64,000 bases of DNA from NCBI RefSeq assembly GCF_002086155.1, contig NZ_MVHE01000001.1:124001-188000 (forward strand), given 5' to 3'. The DNA comes from Mycobacterium angelicum (GTDB taxonomy: Bacteria > Actinomycetota > Actinomycetes > Mycobacteriales > Mycobacteriaceae). Of this stretch, positions 49,597-60,076 are shown one piece after another. The stretch's first letter is position 1. Each line of letters opens with the position of its first letter. A program made the position numbers and the translations under genes. The notes under the pieces are model-generated. The model was not told where the DNA came from and did not search any database. It saw only the letters and a list, made by a program, of their open reading frames with translations.

Positions 49597-50610
49597 TCAG
49601 GCGATCGGGTACGGCCAGGGATTGAACCGGCAGGACTTGCCGTCGGGCTTGACGAACTCGGGGTCGAACTTCGCCCCATCGTTGTTCGACGTGGAAAACG
49701 TCTGCTGCATCATCACCGGAGCCAGGCCACCTTGGCTCTCGCATGGCTCGTGGCGCAGGTAGCCGATGGCGTGCCCAACCTCGTGGCTGATCACATACTG
49801 CCGGTAGGACCCCACGTCGCCTTCGAACGGGACCGCACCGCGCACCCAGCGCGCCTCGTTGATGAAGACCCGCGACTGCCGGTCCGGCCCGAAGGAGGGG
49901 TTGTAGCACGACGTCTCCAGCGGAAATTCGTAGCCGCATCCCACCCGCACGGTCATCGGTGAGACGAGTGAAATCCGGAAGTCCGGCTTGCCGTTATCGA
50001 TCCGGATGAAGGCGAACTGCGGGTTGTGCGTCCAGCCCTTGGGATTGGCCAGCGTCTGGTCAACCATCTGAGCGAAAGCGTTGTCGCCGCCGTACATGGT
50101 GGGGTCGAGACCGTTCTCGATCTCGATGGTGTAGCGGAACACCTTTGCGGTGCCCTGACCGAACTGCGGCGTGGTGCCCGGAACCACCCGGTAGGTCTTG
50201 TCGCCGGCTTCGGTGAACGGACCGCCATCCGGCAGGGTCCCGGCCGGCAGGTTGGCGTCGAAGGCGGACAGGCCTTTGGGCGGCGTGTCGATGATCGCCG
50301 TGCCCACCGCACCGATAGCCGGCTGGTCGTGGACGGCGTGGGCCGCCGTCGGCTTTGCCGCACCCATGCCGCTCACTGTCTGGTAACCCGCCGCCACGGT
50401 GATCACTGCCAGAACGGGCAACGCGTACGCGCGCCAGCCGTACGTCGAGACGAACCGTCCCAGCCAGCTTTGTTTGCGCCATTGACGTGGGCGTTCGCGG
50501 TCGGCGCGGGTCCGTCCGGCACTGGAGGCCAGCGGGTCGCGCTGGGCCCGCAGCGGTTCGCGCCACTCCTCACGCAGCACAGGCACTCGCCCGGGGCGTG
50601 GGGACGTCAT
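49597..50610 (-). CDS. DUF3152 secreted zinc protease-like protein
   Basis: A 337-residue protein with an Arg-rich N-terminus, a transmembrane anchor at about residues 62-81 and an extracytoplasmic domain with the metal-binding HEVGH at residues 276-280 followed by a further His287. This is a gluzincin/metzincin-like zinc site, so it may be a membrane-anchored metalloprotease. Cysteines around it may form disulfides. Function unproven. It matches Rv3207c. Confidence 0.88.
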   Translation of the reverse strand: MTSPRPGRVPVLREEWREPLRAQRDPLASSAGRTRADRERPRQWRKQSWLGRFVSTYGWRAYALPVLAVITVAAGYQTVSGMGAAKPTAAHAVHDQPAIGAVGTAIIDTPPKGLSAFDANLPAGTLPDGGPFTEAGDKTYRVVPGTTPQFGQGTAKVFRYTIEIENGLDPTMYGGDNAFAQMVDQTLANPKGWTHNPQFAFIRIDNGKPDFRISLVSPMTVRVGCGYEFPLETSCYNPSFGPDRQSRVFINEARWVRGAVPFEGDVGSYRQYVISHEVGHAIGYLRHEPCESQGGLAPVMMQQTFSTSNNDGAKFDPEFVKPDGKSCRFNPWPYPIA

Positions 50611-50781
50611 TTTCCCAGGATTACACAGCTGACCGTGGCGGCGACCCCTGGCGCGCCCGAATACGGCTTCTGACTGACTTCTGTGGGCACCGAAACATCG
50701 GTTACCAACACCTCGGGTAGTAATGTCGTTGCGACAAACGTGCGGGCCGCGGGGATGGATATCCGGCGCGAATCAGATTGA

Positions 50782-51718
<937 letters not shown>

Positions 51719-51923
51719 GAGTGGGCCCCTTCCTGAAAAATCGCGCCATTTCGTCGCAGCGGTGTCAGCAGCAGGCTAGTGGACCCGCCCCGGACGCATT
51801 GCGCCCCGGGCCCCCCGGACGCTTCGCGGTTAGCGAAACGGCTTAATTACGGTTCGGTCCCAGCCAGATTGACACTCCGCGCGACGGCCCTGCCAGCGGT
51901 TTCACGTCTATACCATCGGCAAC

Positions 51924-52679
51924 ATCAGTAACACAGTTAACAGCCTCTACGACAGCGTCCGGGACTACCCGGACGACGAGAGCTATGACGAGGCTTATGC
52001 CATCGACGAAGCCGACTCTGAATTCGAGGGCGGCTACGAAGAGCTGGCCTGGCCGGCCGATCGGCGCTGGCGCCCAGTCACCGCACTGGTCGGCGGCGTG
52101 GTCGCGATCGGCGCGATCGCCACCGCGGTCATCATCAACAGCGGCGATAGCGCCACCACGAAGGCGACAATCGGGGCGCCGACGCCGCGGCCAGTGCTGT
52201 CCACGACGCCGCACCCGACCCTGAGCACGTCGCCCAGCGCCGCACCACCCGGAACCACCGCCCCGCCAACCACGAGCGTGCGCCCGCAGCTTCCCCCGGA
52301 GACGGTGGTCACCCTGACACCCACCAGCCCATGGCCCAGTGTCGTGCCGACGCGAACGCCGGACGCCGCGCCGCCGCAAGTCGCCCTACCCCCGGGTGCC
52401 GCCCTGAACCCACGCGCCGTCGTCTACAGCGTGTCGGGAACCAAGCAGCTGCTCGACCTGGTGACCGTGGTCTACACCGACGAGCGGGGCTTCCCCAAGA
52501 CCGAGTTCAACGTGGCACTGCCATGGACCCGGGTGGTGGTCCTCAATCCCGGGGTGCAAACCGAGTCCGTCATCGCGACCAGCCTGCACGGTCATCTCAA
52601 CTGCGCGATCGTCAACGCGCAGGGTCAGTTGGTTAAGGCCTCGACCAGCGACGGGATGATGGCGACCTGCACGCGCTGA
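51924..52679 (+). CDS. MmpS-like membrane protein (Rv3209-like), start codon unclear
   Basis: The frame is open from 51873 to the stop at 52677-52679, with coding character from about 51927. It encodes an acidic Tyr/Asp-rich cytoplasmic N-terminus (SLYDSVRDYPDDESYDE), one transmembrane helix (VTALVGGVVAIGAIATAVII), a Pro/Thr-rich linker and an MmpS-type domain (YSVSGTKQLLDLVTVVYTD). No ATG, GTG or TTG precedes the first hydrophobic residues, so an ATC at 51924 is given as the least implausible start; GTG 52098 would cut into the membrane helix. Confidence 0.6.
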   Translation: MSNTVNSLYDSVRDYPDDESYDEAYAIDEADSEFEGGYEELAWPADRRWRPVTALVGGVVAIGAIATAVIINSGDSATTKATIGAPTPRPVLSTTPHPTLSTSPSAAPPGTTAPPTTSVRPQLPPETVVTLTPTSPWPSVVPTRTPDAAPPQVALPPGAALNPRAVVYSVSGTKQLLDLVTVVYTDERGFPKTEFNVALPWTRVVVLNPGVQTESVIATSLHGHLNCAIVNAQGQLVKASTSDGMMATCTR

Positions 52680-52683
52680 ACAG

Positions 52684-53379
52684 CTAACCCAGACCGAGTT
52701 CGCGCATCCGCTTGTCGTGGGTGTTCTGTAACCGGTCGAAGAATGCGCTCAGCTGGCTCAGGCCACCGGTGCCGGATACCACCAAATCGACCAGCTCGTC
52801 GTGGTCGGCGAGCAGGAACTGGGCCTGGGTGATCGCCTCGCCGAGCAGGCGCCGAGACCATAGCGCCAGTCGACTGCGCTGCTTGCCGCTGCTGGTCACC
52901 GCGGCGCGCACCTCGGCGACGACGAACTGGGAGTGCCCCGTCTCCGACAGCGTGGCCCGCACCACGTCGGCGACCTCGTCGGGCAGCCCGTCGGCGATCT
53001 CCAGGTACAGATCTGCGGCCAGGGCATCGCCGACATAGGTCTTGACCAGGGCTTCCAGCCAGGTACTTGGCATCGTCAAGCGGTGATAGTTCTCCAGCGC
53101 CGAGGCGTACTTGGCCATCGCCGGCACCACGTCCACGCCACGAGTCACCAGCGCGTCGCGCAACAGCTCGTAATGCCCCATTTCGGCGGCGGCGATGCTC
53201 GCCATCGAGATGCGGCCCTGCAGGTTCGGCGCCATGCGCGCCTCGTCGGTCAGCCGGTAGAAAGCCGCCACCTCGCCATAGGCCAGCAACGCAAACAATT
53301 CGTTGACGCCGGGATGATCCGCCGCTAGGCGTGGCCTGGGCGAATCGGCCACCTGGTCGGCGGATGAGGGCGAGGGCAT
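52684..53379 (-). CDS. Ferritin-like/MiaE-type protein (Rv3210c-like)
   Basis: A 231-residue helical protein with ferritin-like acidic residues (GEVAAFYRLTDEARM, AAEMGHYELLRD, ETGHSQFV). It resembles the tRNA 2-methylthio-N6-isopentenyl-adenosine hydroxylase-like family, but its substrate is not known. Convergent with the MmpS-like gene. Confidence 0.85.
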   Translation of the reverse strand: MPSPSSADQVADSPRPRLAADHPGVNELFALLAYGEVAAFYRLTDEARMAPNLQGRISMASIAAAEMGHYELLRDALVTRGVDVVPAMAKYASALENYHRLTMPSTWLEALVKTYVGDALAADLYLEIADGLPDEVADVVRATLSETGHSQFVVAEVRAAVTSSGKQRSRLALWSRRLLGEAITQAQFLLADHDELVDLVVSGTGGLSQLSAFFDRLQNTHDKRMRELGLG

Positions 53380-53634
53380 GGCAACACTCTAGTCGTCAGG
53401 AGCAAAAGCAAATGGTCGCCTGCTGGCGACGGGTTATCATGGTTAAAGGTCGAGGCTGCGTCTCTGTGCTGCTTCTACCGAAGAAATGTGCGTGCACGTA
53501 GCTGGCCCGCCCGGATGGTGTTGTTGGACCGGCGACTCGGCGACGTATCGGAGTCGGAACTCGTGCGCGCGTGAACCGCGACAGAGAAAACGACACATTA
53601 CCGATACCGTCACCGAAAGGCTCTCCATCCGCGT
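53380..53634. other. Long leader region of rhlE
   Basis: A 255-base gap with no gene. A TATCAT -10-like box at 53435-53440 would give a 5' untranslated leader of about 190 bases, with no clear -35. DEAD-box helicase genes often have long autoregulated leaders, but no conserved structure could be confirmed by eye. Confidence 0.35.
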
Positions 53635-55137
53635 ATGACCGCACTCAAAAGCACAACTGAACCTACGTTTGCCAAACTCGGAGTGCGCGACGAAATAGTC
53701 CGCGCACTGGCCGAAAAGGGTATCGAGCATCCGTTTGCTATCCAGGAACTCACCCTGCCGCTGGCCCTGAACGGTGAGGACCTCATCGGACAGGCCCGCA
53801 CCGGTATGGGCAAGACCTTCGCATTCGGCGTGCCGCTGCTGCACCGCGTCTCCTCGGGAACCGGAGTACGGCCACTGAACGGCACGCCGCGAGCACTGGT
53901 CGTGGTGCCCACCCGCGAGCTGTGCCTACAGGTGACCGATGACCTGGCCACCGCCGCCAAATACCTCATCGCCGACGACGAACGTCCACTTGCCGTGGTG
54001 TCCATTTACGGCGGACGGGCCTACGAGCCGCAGATCGAGGCGCTGCACAAGGGCGCCGACGTCGTGGTGGGTACTCCCGGCCGGCTGCTCGACCTGTGCC
54101 AGCAGGGCCACCTTCAGCTCGGCGGGCTGTCCGTGCTGGTCCTCGACGAGGCCGACGAGATGCTCGACCTGGGCTTCCTGCCCGACATCGAGCGCATCCT
54201 GCGCCAGATTCCCGCCGACCGGCAGTCGATGCTGTTCTCGGCGACCATGCCGGACCCGATCATCACGCTGGCCCGCACGTTCATGGTTCAGCCCACTCAT
54301 ATCCGGGCCGAGGCCCCACACTCCCTGGCGGTACACGACACCACCGAGCAGTTCGTCTACCGCGCCCACGCGCTGGACAAGGTGGAGCTGGTCAGCCGGA
54401 TCCTGCAGGCCCGCGAACGCGGCGCGACGATGATCTTCACTCGCACCAAGCGCACCGCGCAGAAGGTGGCCGACGAATTGAACGAGCGCGGCTTCGCGGT
54501 GGGCGCTGTGCACGGTGACCTCGGGCAGATAGCGCGTGAAAAGGCGCTCAAGGCCTTCCGCGGCGGCGACATCAACGTGCTGGTCGCCACCGACGTGGCC
54601 GCGCGCGGCATCGACATCGACGACGTCACCCACGTCATCAACTACCAGTGCCCCGAGGACGAGAAAATGTACGTCCACCGGATCGGGCGCACCGGCCGCG
54701 CCGGGCGCACCGGCGTGGCGGTCACCTTGGTGGACTGGGACGAGCTGCCGCGCTGGGAGATGATCGACAAGGCGCTTGGCCTGGGCTCCCCCGATCCGGC
54801 GGAAACCTACTCCAACTCACCGCACCTGTACACCGAGCTGGCCATCCCGGACGACGCCGCCGGCAACGTCGGCCCGCCCCACAAAGCACCGGCCAAGCGC
54901 CGCGAGCCCAGCCAGGACGGTCAGAAGACTCAGCGCGCGCGCAGCTCTCGGGGGCGGCGGCGCACTCGCGGCGGTAAGCCGGTCACCGGGCATCCCGCCA
55001 CCAACACCGCCGCCGGCGACGGCGCACCGGAGGGCGGATCCTGCAGCGCGCCCGACGCGCCGTCCGGCAGCGCAGGCACGGCTCGACGGCGCCGTCGTCG
55101 CCGCAAGCCGGCGGATGCCGCGGCGCCGGCCAACTGA
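53635..55137 (+). CDS. rhlE: DEAD-box RNA helicase RhlE
   Basis: A 500-residue RNA helicase with a Q motif, Walker A ARTGMGKT, DEAD box VLDEADEML, SAT and the ATDVAARGIDIDD and HRIGRTGRAGR motifs. The C-terminal tail is basic and low-complexity (RRRRRRK-type), as in Rv3211. It remodels RNA in ribosome biogenesis or degradosome complexes. Confidence 0.94.
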   Translation: MTALKSTTEPTFAKLGVRDEIVRALAEKGIEHPFAIQELTLPLALNGEDLIGQARTGMGKTFAFGVPLLHRVSSGTGVRPLNGTPRALVVVPTRELCLQVTDDLATAAKYLIADDERPLAVVSIYGGRAYEPQIEALHKGADVVVGTPGRLLDLCQQGHLQLGGLSVLVLDEADEMLDLGFLPDIERILRQIPADRQSMLFSATMPDPIITLARTFMVQPTHIRAEAPHSLAVHDTTEQFVYRAHALDKVELVSRILQARERGATMIFTRTKRTAQKVADELNERGFAVGAVHGDLGQIAREKALKAFRGGDINVLVATDVAARGIDIDDVTHVINYQCPEDEKMYVHRIGRTGRAGRTGVAVTLVDWDELPRWEMIDKALGLGSPDPAETYSNSPHLYTELAIPDDAAGNVGPPHKAPAKRREPSQDGQKTQRARSSRGRRRTRGGKPVTGHPATNTAAGDGAPEGGSCSAPDAPSGSAGTARRRRRRRKPADAAAPAN

Positions 55138-55164
55138 GCCGGCCCGACTGAGCCGCGCTCGCGC

Positions 55165-56379
55165 ATGGTCAAACCCGAACGCCGTACCAAGGTTGATCTG
55201 CTGGCGGCCGCGGCGATCGCGGTCGTCGTCGCCACGGTCGCGGCTCTGATCTGGTGGACCAGCGATGCCCGGGCCACGATCAGCAGACCGGCCGCGGTTC
55301 CGGTGCCCAGTCCGACTCCGGCCCGGGAAGTGCCCGCCTCACTCAAGCAGCTGTGGACGGCTCCCAGCCCGGCGACCCGTGTCCCGGTCGCGGTGGGCGG
55401 GACGGTGGTCACCGCCGGCGGGCGCCAGGTGCAAGGACGCGATCCGGCCACCGGTGAGTCCTTGTGGAGCTATACCCGCGACACCGATTTGTGCGGGGTG
55501 AGCTGGGTCTACCACTACGCCGTCGCGGTTTACCGGGACGGCCGCGGCTGCGGCCAGGTCAGCACCATCGACGGATCCACCGGAAACCGCGGGCCCGCCC
55601 GCAGCAGCTACGCCGATCCGCAGGTGCGCCTGTCTTCCGACGGCACAACGGTCTTGTCGGCCGGCAATACCCGGCTGGAGCTGTGGCGCTCGGACATGGT
55701 GCGGATGATGGCCTACGGCGAAACGGACGCCCGGGTGAAGCCGTCGAATCGAGGCCTGCACTCCGGGTGCACGCTGGAATCGGCCACGGCAAGCTCGTCG
55801 GCGGTAGCGGTGCTGGAGGCCTGCGCTAATCAGGCCGACCTGCGGCTCGTCCTGCTGCGACCGGGCAAGGAAGACGACGAACCTCAGCAGCAGTTCGTGC
55901 CCGAACCCGGGATTCGGCCGGGCACCGGGGCCCGCGTACTCGTCGTCTCGCAGAACAACACCGCCGTGTACCTGCCGGCACCGCAACCCCGGGTCGACGT
56001 GATCGACCAGTCCGGGACCACGGTGTCGAGCACCCTGTTGGCCAAGCCGCCGTCGCCCTCGGCGGTCGTGTCACAGTCCGGAAATCTGGTGACCTGGTGG
56101 ACGGGCGACACGTTGATGGTCTTCGACGCCGGCAGCCTGGCGCCGCGCTACACCATCGTCGCGGGCGAGACGACGGCTCCGTTGGGGCCGGGCGTGATGA
56201 TGGCGGGTCAGCTGCTGGTGCCGGTGACGGACGCGATCGGCGTCTACGACCCGGTCAGCGGATCGAACAATCGCTACATCCCGGTTGACCGGCCGCCGAG
56301 TGGCTCAGCGGTGATTCCGGTCGTCTCGGGGTCCAAGGTCATCGAGCAGCGCGGCGACACCCTGGTAGTGCTGGGCTGA
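55165..56379 (+). CDS. Membrane-anchored beta-propeller-like protein (Rv3212-like)
   Basis: A 404-residue protein with one N-terminal transmembrane helix (LLAAAAIAVVVATVAALIWW) and a large extracytoplasmic part rich in repeated strand motifs (GRDPATGESLWSYTRDTD, DPVSGSNNRYIPV), resembling a PQQ-type propeller. Function unknown. Follows rhlE by 27 bases. Confidence 0.87.
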   Translation: MVKPERRTKVDLLAAAAIAVVVATVAALIWWTSDARATISRPAAVPVPSPTPAREVPASLKQLWTAPSPATRVPVAVGGTVVTAGGRQVQGRDPATGESLWSYTRDTDLCGVSWVYHYAVAVYRDGRGCGQVSTIDGSTGNRGPARSSYADPQVRLSSDGTTVLSAGNTRLELWRSDMVRMMAYGETDARVKPSNRGLHSGCTLESATASSSAVAVLEACANQADLRLVLLRPGKEDDEPQQQFVPEPGIRPGTGARVLVVSQNNTAVYLPAPQPRVDVIDQSGTTVSSTLLAKPPSPSAVVSQSGNLVTWWTGDTLMVFDAGSLAPRYTIVAGETTAPLGPGVMMAGQLLVPVTDAIGVYDPVSGSNNRYIPVDRPPSGSAVIPVVSGSKVIEQRGDTLVVLG

Positions 56380-56384
56380 CCGCT

Positions 56385-57185
56385 CTACAGCTCGACGGCG
56401 AACGTGGGCAGTGCTTTGCCGGACTTCCAGTGCTTGAGCAGCGCCTGGGCCAGCTCACGGTAGGCCACCGCGCCTTTGTTCTTGCGGCCGGCCAGCACCG
56501 AGGAGCCTGACGCACTGGCCTCGGCGAAGCGCACCGTGCGCGGGATCGGTGGGGACAGCACGGGCAGCTCGTAGCGGTCGGCGACGTCGACCAACACGTC
56601 GCGGGTGTGCGTGGTCCGCGAGTCGTACAGCGTGGGCAGCGCACCCAGCAGCCGCAGCTTTGGGTTGGTGATGTTCTGGACATCTGCGACGGTACGCAGG
56701 AATTGTCCGACGCCGCGGTGGGCCAGCGTCTCGCACTGCAGCGGCACGATGACCTCGTCGGCAGCGGTGAGGCCGTTGAGGGTGAGTACACCCAGCGACG
56801 GTGGGCAGTCGATGATCACCACGTCGAACTGGTCGGAGAGTTTGGCCAGCGCGCGCTTGAGCGCGTACTCACGCCCGGCACGCATCAACAGCATCGCCTC
56901 GGCGCCCGCCAGGTCAATGTTGGCCGGCAACAACGTCATTCCCTCGACCGTGTCGACCAATGCGGCGCTGGGTTCGACCTCCCCGAGCAACACCTCATGC
57001 ACGGACACCGGCAGTTTGTCGGGATCTTGGCCAAGGGAGAAGGTCAGGCAACCCTGTGGGTCCAGATCGACGAGCAGCACCCGCCGTCCCATATCCACCA
57101 TCGCCGCACCCAGCGAGGCAACCGTGGTCGTCTTGGCCACTCCACCTTTTTGGTTGGCAACCGCCAGTACCCTCATCTCAGCCAC
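56385..57185 (-). CDS. ParA/Soj-family ATPase (Rv3213c-like)
   Basis: A 266-residue P-loop ATPase with deviant Walker A NQKGGVAKTTT, the DLDPQG switch and VIIDCPPS. No ParB partner is adjacent, so it may position a membrane protein rather than segregate DNA. Convergent with the Rv3212-like gene. Confidence 0.9.
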   Translation of the reverse strand: MAEMRVLAVANQKGGVAKTTTVASLGAAMVDMGRRVLLVDLDPQGCLTFSLGQDPDKLPVSVHEVLLGEVEPSAALVDTVEGMTLLPANIDLAGAEAMLLMRAGREYALKRALAKLSDQFDVVIIDCPPSLGVLTLNGLTAADEVIVPLQCETLAHRGVGQFLRTVADVQNITNPKLRLLGALPTLYDSRTTHTRDVLVDVADRYELPVLSPPIPRTVRFAEASASGSSVLAGRKNKGAVAYRELAQALLKHWKSGKALPTFAVEL

Positions 57186-57321
57186 AAGCGCCGCTCCTCC
57201 CCGTCACTGGCTCTGCATCGTCGCCGGTGCGCACACTGCCCATCCTGGCATGTTCTCCCCGCCGCGGTTCGGGCGACAGGCCCGGCATGGCTCCGGCGTG
57301 TCTCAGGCAGAATCGGTCTAC

Positions 57322-57924
57322 ATGAGCGTGCACAACCATCGACTGCTGTTGTTCCGCCACGGCGAGACCGAGTGGTCGAAATCTGGTCAGCACACCGGCC
57401 GCACCGACATCGAGCTCACCGAAACCGGCCGCGCCCAGGCCAAGTCGGCTGCGCAGGTCCTAGAACAGCTCAATCTCAAGGACCCGCTGGTGATCAGCAG
57501 TCCGCGTAAACGCACCCTGGTCACCGCCGAATTGGCCCGTCTTGACATCGACGAGGTGTCGCCGCTGCTTGCCGAATGGGACTACGGCGCGTACGAGGGC
57601 CTGACCACACCTGAGATCCAGCAAACCGATCCGGATTGGCTGGTGTGGACGCACGGATGTCCCGACGGCGAAAGCGTCGCCGCGGTCAGCGATCGCGCGG
57701 ACCGCGCCGTGGCGCTGGCCCTGGAGAATATGCAATCGCGTGACGTGGTGTTCGTCAGCCACGGCCACTTCTCTCGTGCGGTGATCACCCGCTGGGGCGA
57801 GCTGCCGCTCATCGAGGGCAGCCGCTTCGGCATGGTTACCGGGTCGATCGCAGTCTGCGGGTTCGAGCACGGAGTGCGCCAGCTTCGGTTGCTCGGGCTG
57901 ACCGGTCATCCGGTCAGTTGTTAA
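57322..57924 (+). CDS. gpm2: Histidine phosphatase family protein (gpm2-like acid phosphatase)
   Basis: A 200-residue protein with the phosphohistidine motif LFRHGETEW (His near residue 13) and the catalytic histidine in FVSHGHFSRA. The M. tuberculosis homologue Rv3214 is an acid phosphatase rather than a phosphoglycerate mutase. ATG 57322 is chosen. Its stop overlaps entC. Confidence 0.92.
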   Translation: MSVHNHRLLLFRHGETEWSKSGQHTGRTDIELTETGRAQAKSAAQVLEQLNLKDPLVISSPRKRTLVTAELARLDIDEVSPLLAEWDYGAYEGLTTPEIQQTDPDWLVWTHGCPDGESVAAVSDRADRAVALALENMQSRDVVFVSHGHFSRAVITRWGELPLIEGSRFGMVTGSIAVCGFEHGVRQLRLLGLTGHPVSC

Positions 57925-59018
57925 CCGGCGAACCGCCGTTCGCGCTGGCCGGGCCGGGCGGGGCCCTGATTGCCGACGGGGTGCGGACGCGGTACTGCGA
58001 CATCGGGGCTGCGCAGGCGGCACTGCGCTGCGGAGCGGCGCCAATAGTGTTGGGCGCGTTGCCTTTCGACGGTAACAGTCCGGCCGCACTGATGACCCCG
58101 CGCGGGGTGCGCCGCCTCGAGGCGCTGCCCAACTGGCCCACCGGTCCGCTGCCGGCTGTGCACATCGGCGCGATCGTCCCGCCGGTTGACGACTACCGCG
58201 ACCGGATCAGCCGCGCCCGTGAGGAACTCGCCGCGCCGGACAACCCGCTGCTCAAGGTGGTACTGGCGCGGGCGTTGGAGCTGGCCGCCGACGGACCGCT
58301 GGATGCGCGCATGATTCTGCGCCGACTGGTCGCGGCCGACCCAACCGCCAATGCTTATCTGGTCGACCTGAGCGCCGCGGGTGGCGACTATGCGGGAGCG
58401 GCTCTGGTGGGGGCCAGCCCGGAACTGCTGGTTGCACGATTCGGCGACCGCGTTGTGTGCCAGCCGTTTGCCGGCTCAGCACCTCGATCCGCGGATCCCG
58501 AACTCGACGCCGCCAACGGTACCGCGTTGGCCGCGTCGGCCAAGAACCGCCACGAGCACCGGTTGGTTATCGACACCATGCGCGCGGCCCTCGAGCCGCT
58601 CTGCGCGGACCTGACAATCGCCGCCGAGCCGCAGTTGAGCCGCACGGCGGCGGTTTGGCACCTGTGTACGCCCATCAAAGGCCGGCTGCGCGATACCTCA
58701 ACCACCGCAATCGATTTGGCGTTGGCCCTGCACCCCACTCCGGCCGTCGGAGGGGTTCCGACCCGGGAGGCCGTCGAACTCATCGCCGCGCTGGAAGGCG
58801 ACCGCGGCTTCTACGCCGGTGCCGTGGGCTGGTGCGACGAGCGGGGCGACGGGCGCTGGGTGGTGTCGATTCGCTGTGCGCAGCTGTCGGCCGATCGCCG
58901 CGGCGCCGTCGCGCGCGCCGGCGGTGGCATTGTCGCCGAATCGGATCCCGACGACGAAGTCGACGAAACCACAACGAAATTCGCCACCATATTGACCGCA
59001 CTCGGGGTATCGCAGTGA
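57918..59018 (+). CDS. entC: Isochorismate synthase EntC-like
   Basis: A 366-residue chorismate-utilising enzyme. Signature segments KVVLARALELAADGPL, GASPELLV, CQPFAGSAPRS, SAKNRHEHRLV, PTPAVGGVPTREA and GVGWCDERGDG-like residues are present. It converts chorismate to isochorismate for menaquinone or siderophore paths. TTG 57918 is the most upstream start, overlapping gpm2 by seven bases. Confidence 0.9.
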   Translation: MLTGEPPFALAGPGGALIADGVRTRYCDIGAAQAALRCGAAPIVLGALPFDGNSPAALMTPRGVRRLEALPNWPTGPLPAVHIGAIVPPVDDYRDRISRAREELAAPDNPLLKVVLARALELAADGPLDARMILRRLVAADPTANAYLVDLSAAGGDYAGAALVGASPELLVARFGDRVVCQPFAGSAPRSADPELDAANGTALAASAKNRHEHRLVIDTMRAALEPLCADLTIAAEPQLSRTAAVWHLCTPIKGRLRDTSTTAIDLALALHPTPAVGGVPTREAVELIAALEGDRGFYAGAVGWCDERGDGRWVVSIRCAQLSADRRGAVARAGGGIVAESDPDDEVDETTTKFATILTALGVSQ

Positions 59019-59497
59019 CCCACGACATCCGCCGGGCCCGTCGCGGCGACGTCGCCGATATTGTGAACATGATCCACGAGCTCGCCGAATTCGAGCGCGC
59101 CGCCGATCAATGCACCGTCACCGAAAAGCAGATAGCCACAGCACTTTTCGGTGGATTGCCAACATTGCACGGTCACGTCGCTGAGATCGACGGCCAGGTC
59201 GCGGCCATGGCGCTGTGGTTTCTCAACTTCTCCACGTGGGATGGCGTCGCGGGGATCCATCTAGAGGACCTGTACGTGCGGCCGCCCTTTCGCCGCCGCG
59301 GCCTGGCCCGATCGTTGTTGGCGACGCTGGCGGCGGAATGCCTCGACAACGGCTACACGCGGTTGTCGTGGGCGGTGCTGAATTGGAATGTCGATGCGAT
59401 AGCGCTGTATGACGGGATCGGCGGCCAGCCGCAGCGGGAGTGGACTGCCTATCGGTTGTCGGGCCCGGAGTTAGCGGCGCTGGCAGACCCGCGCTGA
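59015..59497 (+). CDS. GNAT family N-acetyltransferase (Rv3216-like)
   Basis: A 160-residue acetyltransferase with the acetyl-CoA-binding VRPPFRRRGLARSLL motif and WNVDAIALYDGIG. Start GTG 59015 overlaps the entC stop. Possibly a polyamine or amino-group acetyltransferase. Confidence 0.88.
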   Translation: MTHDIRRARRGDVADIVNMIHELAEFERAADQCTVTEKQIATALFGGLPTLHGHVAEIDGQVAAMALWFLNFSTWDGVAGIHLEDLYVRPPFRRRGLARSLLATLAAECLDNGYTRLSWAVLNWNVDAIALYDGIGGQPQREWTAYRLSGPELAALADPR

Positions 59498-59880
59498 TGA
59501 CCGCTGGCGGCCCAGCGCACTGACGGCGGGCTGAACAGCAATGCCAGCACCGACAGCGCCACAACCCCCACCGGAATTCCAATCCCCAGCTGGCCCGACC
59601 CCACGGCCAGGTACCACGCCACCGGCAGCAGCAATAGCTGGGCGAATACCGCAAGCCCGCGGCCCCACCGCTTGCCGACAATCAAAGCCCATCCGCCGGC
59701 CAGCACCCCACCGCCGACCAGCACGAACCAGACCGCGGTACCCAGGCCGTTGACGATGTGCTGGTCGGCACCGGCGAGCCCGCGGACCACCAGAACCGCG
59801 GCGATCCCCAGGGCCGCCGCGCCCTCAACAGCGACGATCACTCCCGCGGCACGTACGGTCCTCGGGGCGCTAACAGTCAC
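59449..59880 (-). CDS. Four-helix membrane protein (Rv3217c-like)
   Basis: A 143-residue integral membrane protein with four hydrophobic segments. GTG 59880 gives the length known for this family; ATG 59961 would add 27 residues. The last 49 bases overlap the convergent GNAT gene. Function unknown. Confidence 0.75.
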   Translation of the reverse strand: MTVSAPRTVRAAGVIVAVEGAAALGIAAVLVVRGLAGADQHIVNGLGTAVWFVLVGGGVLAGGWALIVGKRWGRGLAVFAQLLLLPVAWYLAVGSGQLGIGIPVGVVALSVLALLFSPPSVRWAASGHQRGSASAANSGPDNR

Positions 59881-60076
59881 AGCGTCAGAGTAGTCAGGGC
59901 AGCCGGTGACGGCCCGTGGAGTGTGCGCCGGCGGCTTTGACTGTGTCGTCTGGGCTGTCATATCGCGATCTGCCCGCCCTGCAAACACACTCGATGCCGC
60001 GCCGGCACACACTCGACGGGCCGTGGCTTACGCCGCTGCGTGGCGCACTGAAGCATCCCGCCTAAGCTCATGGCTC

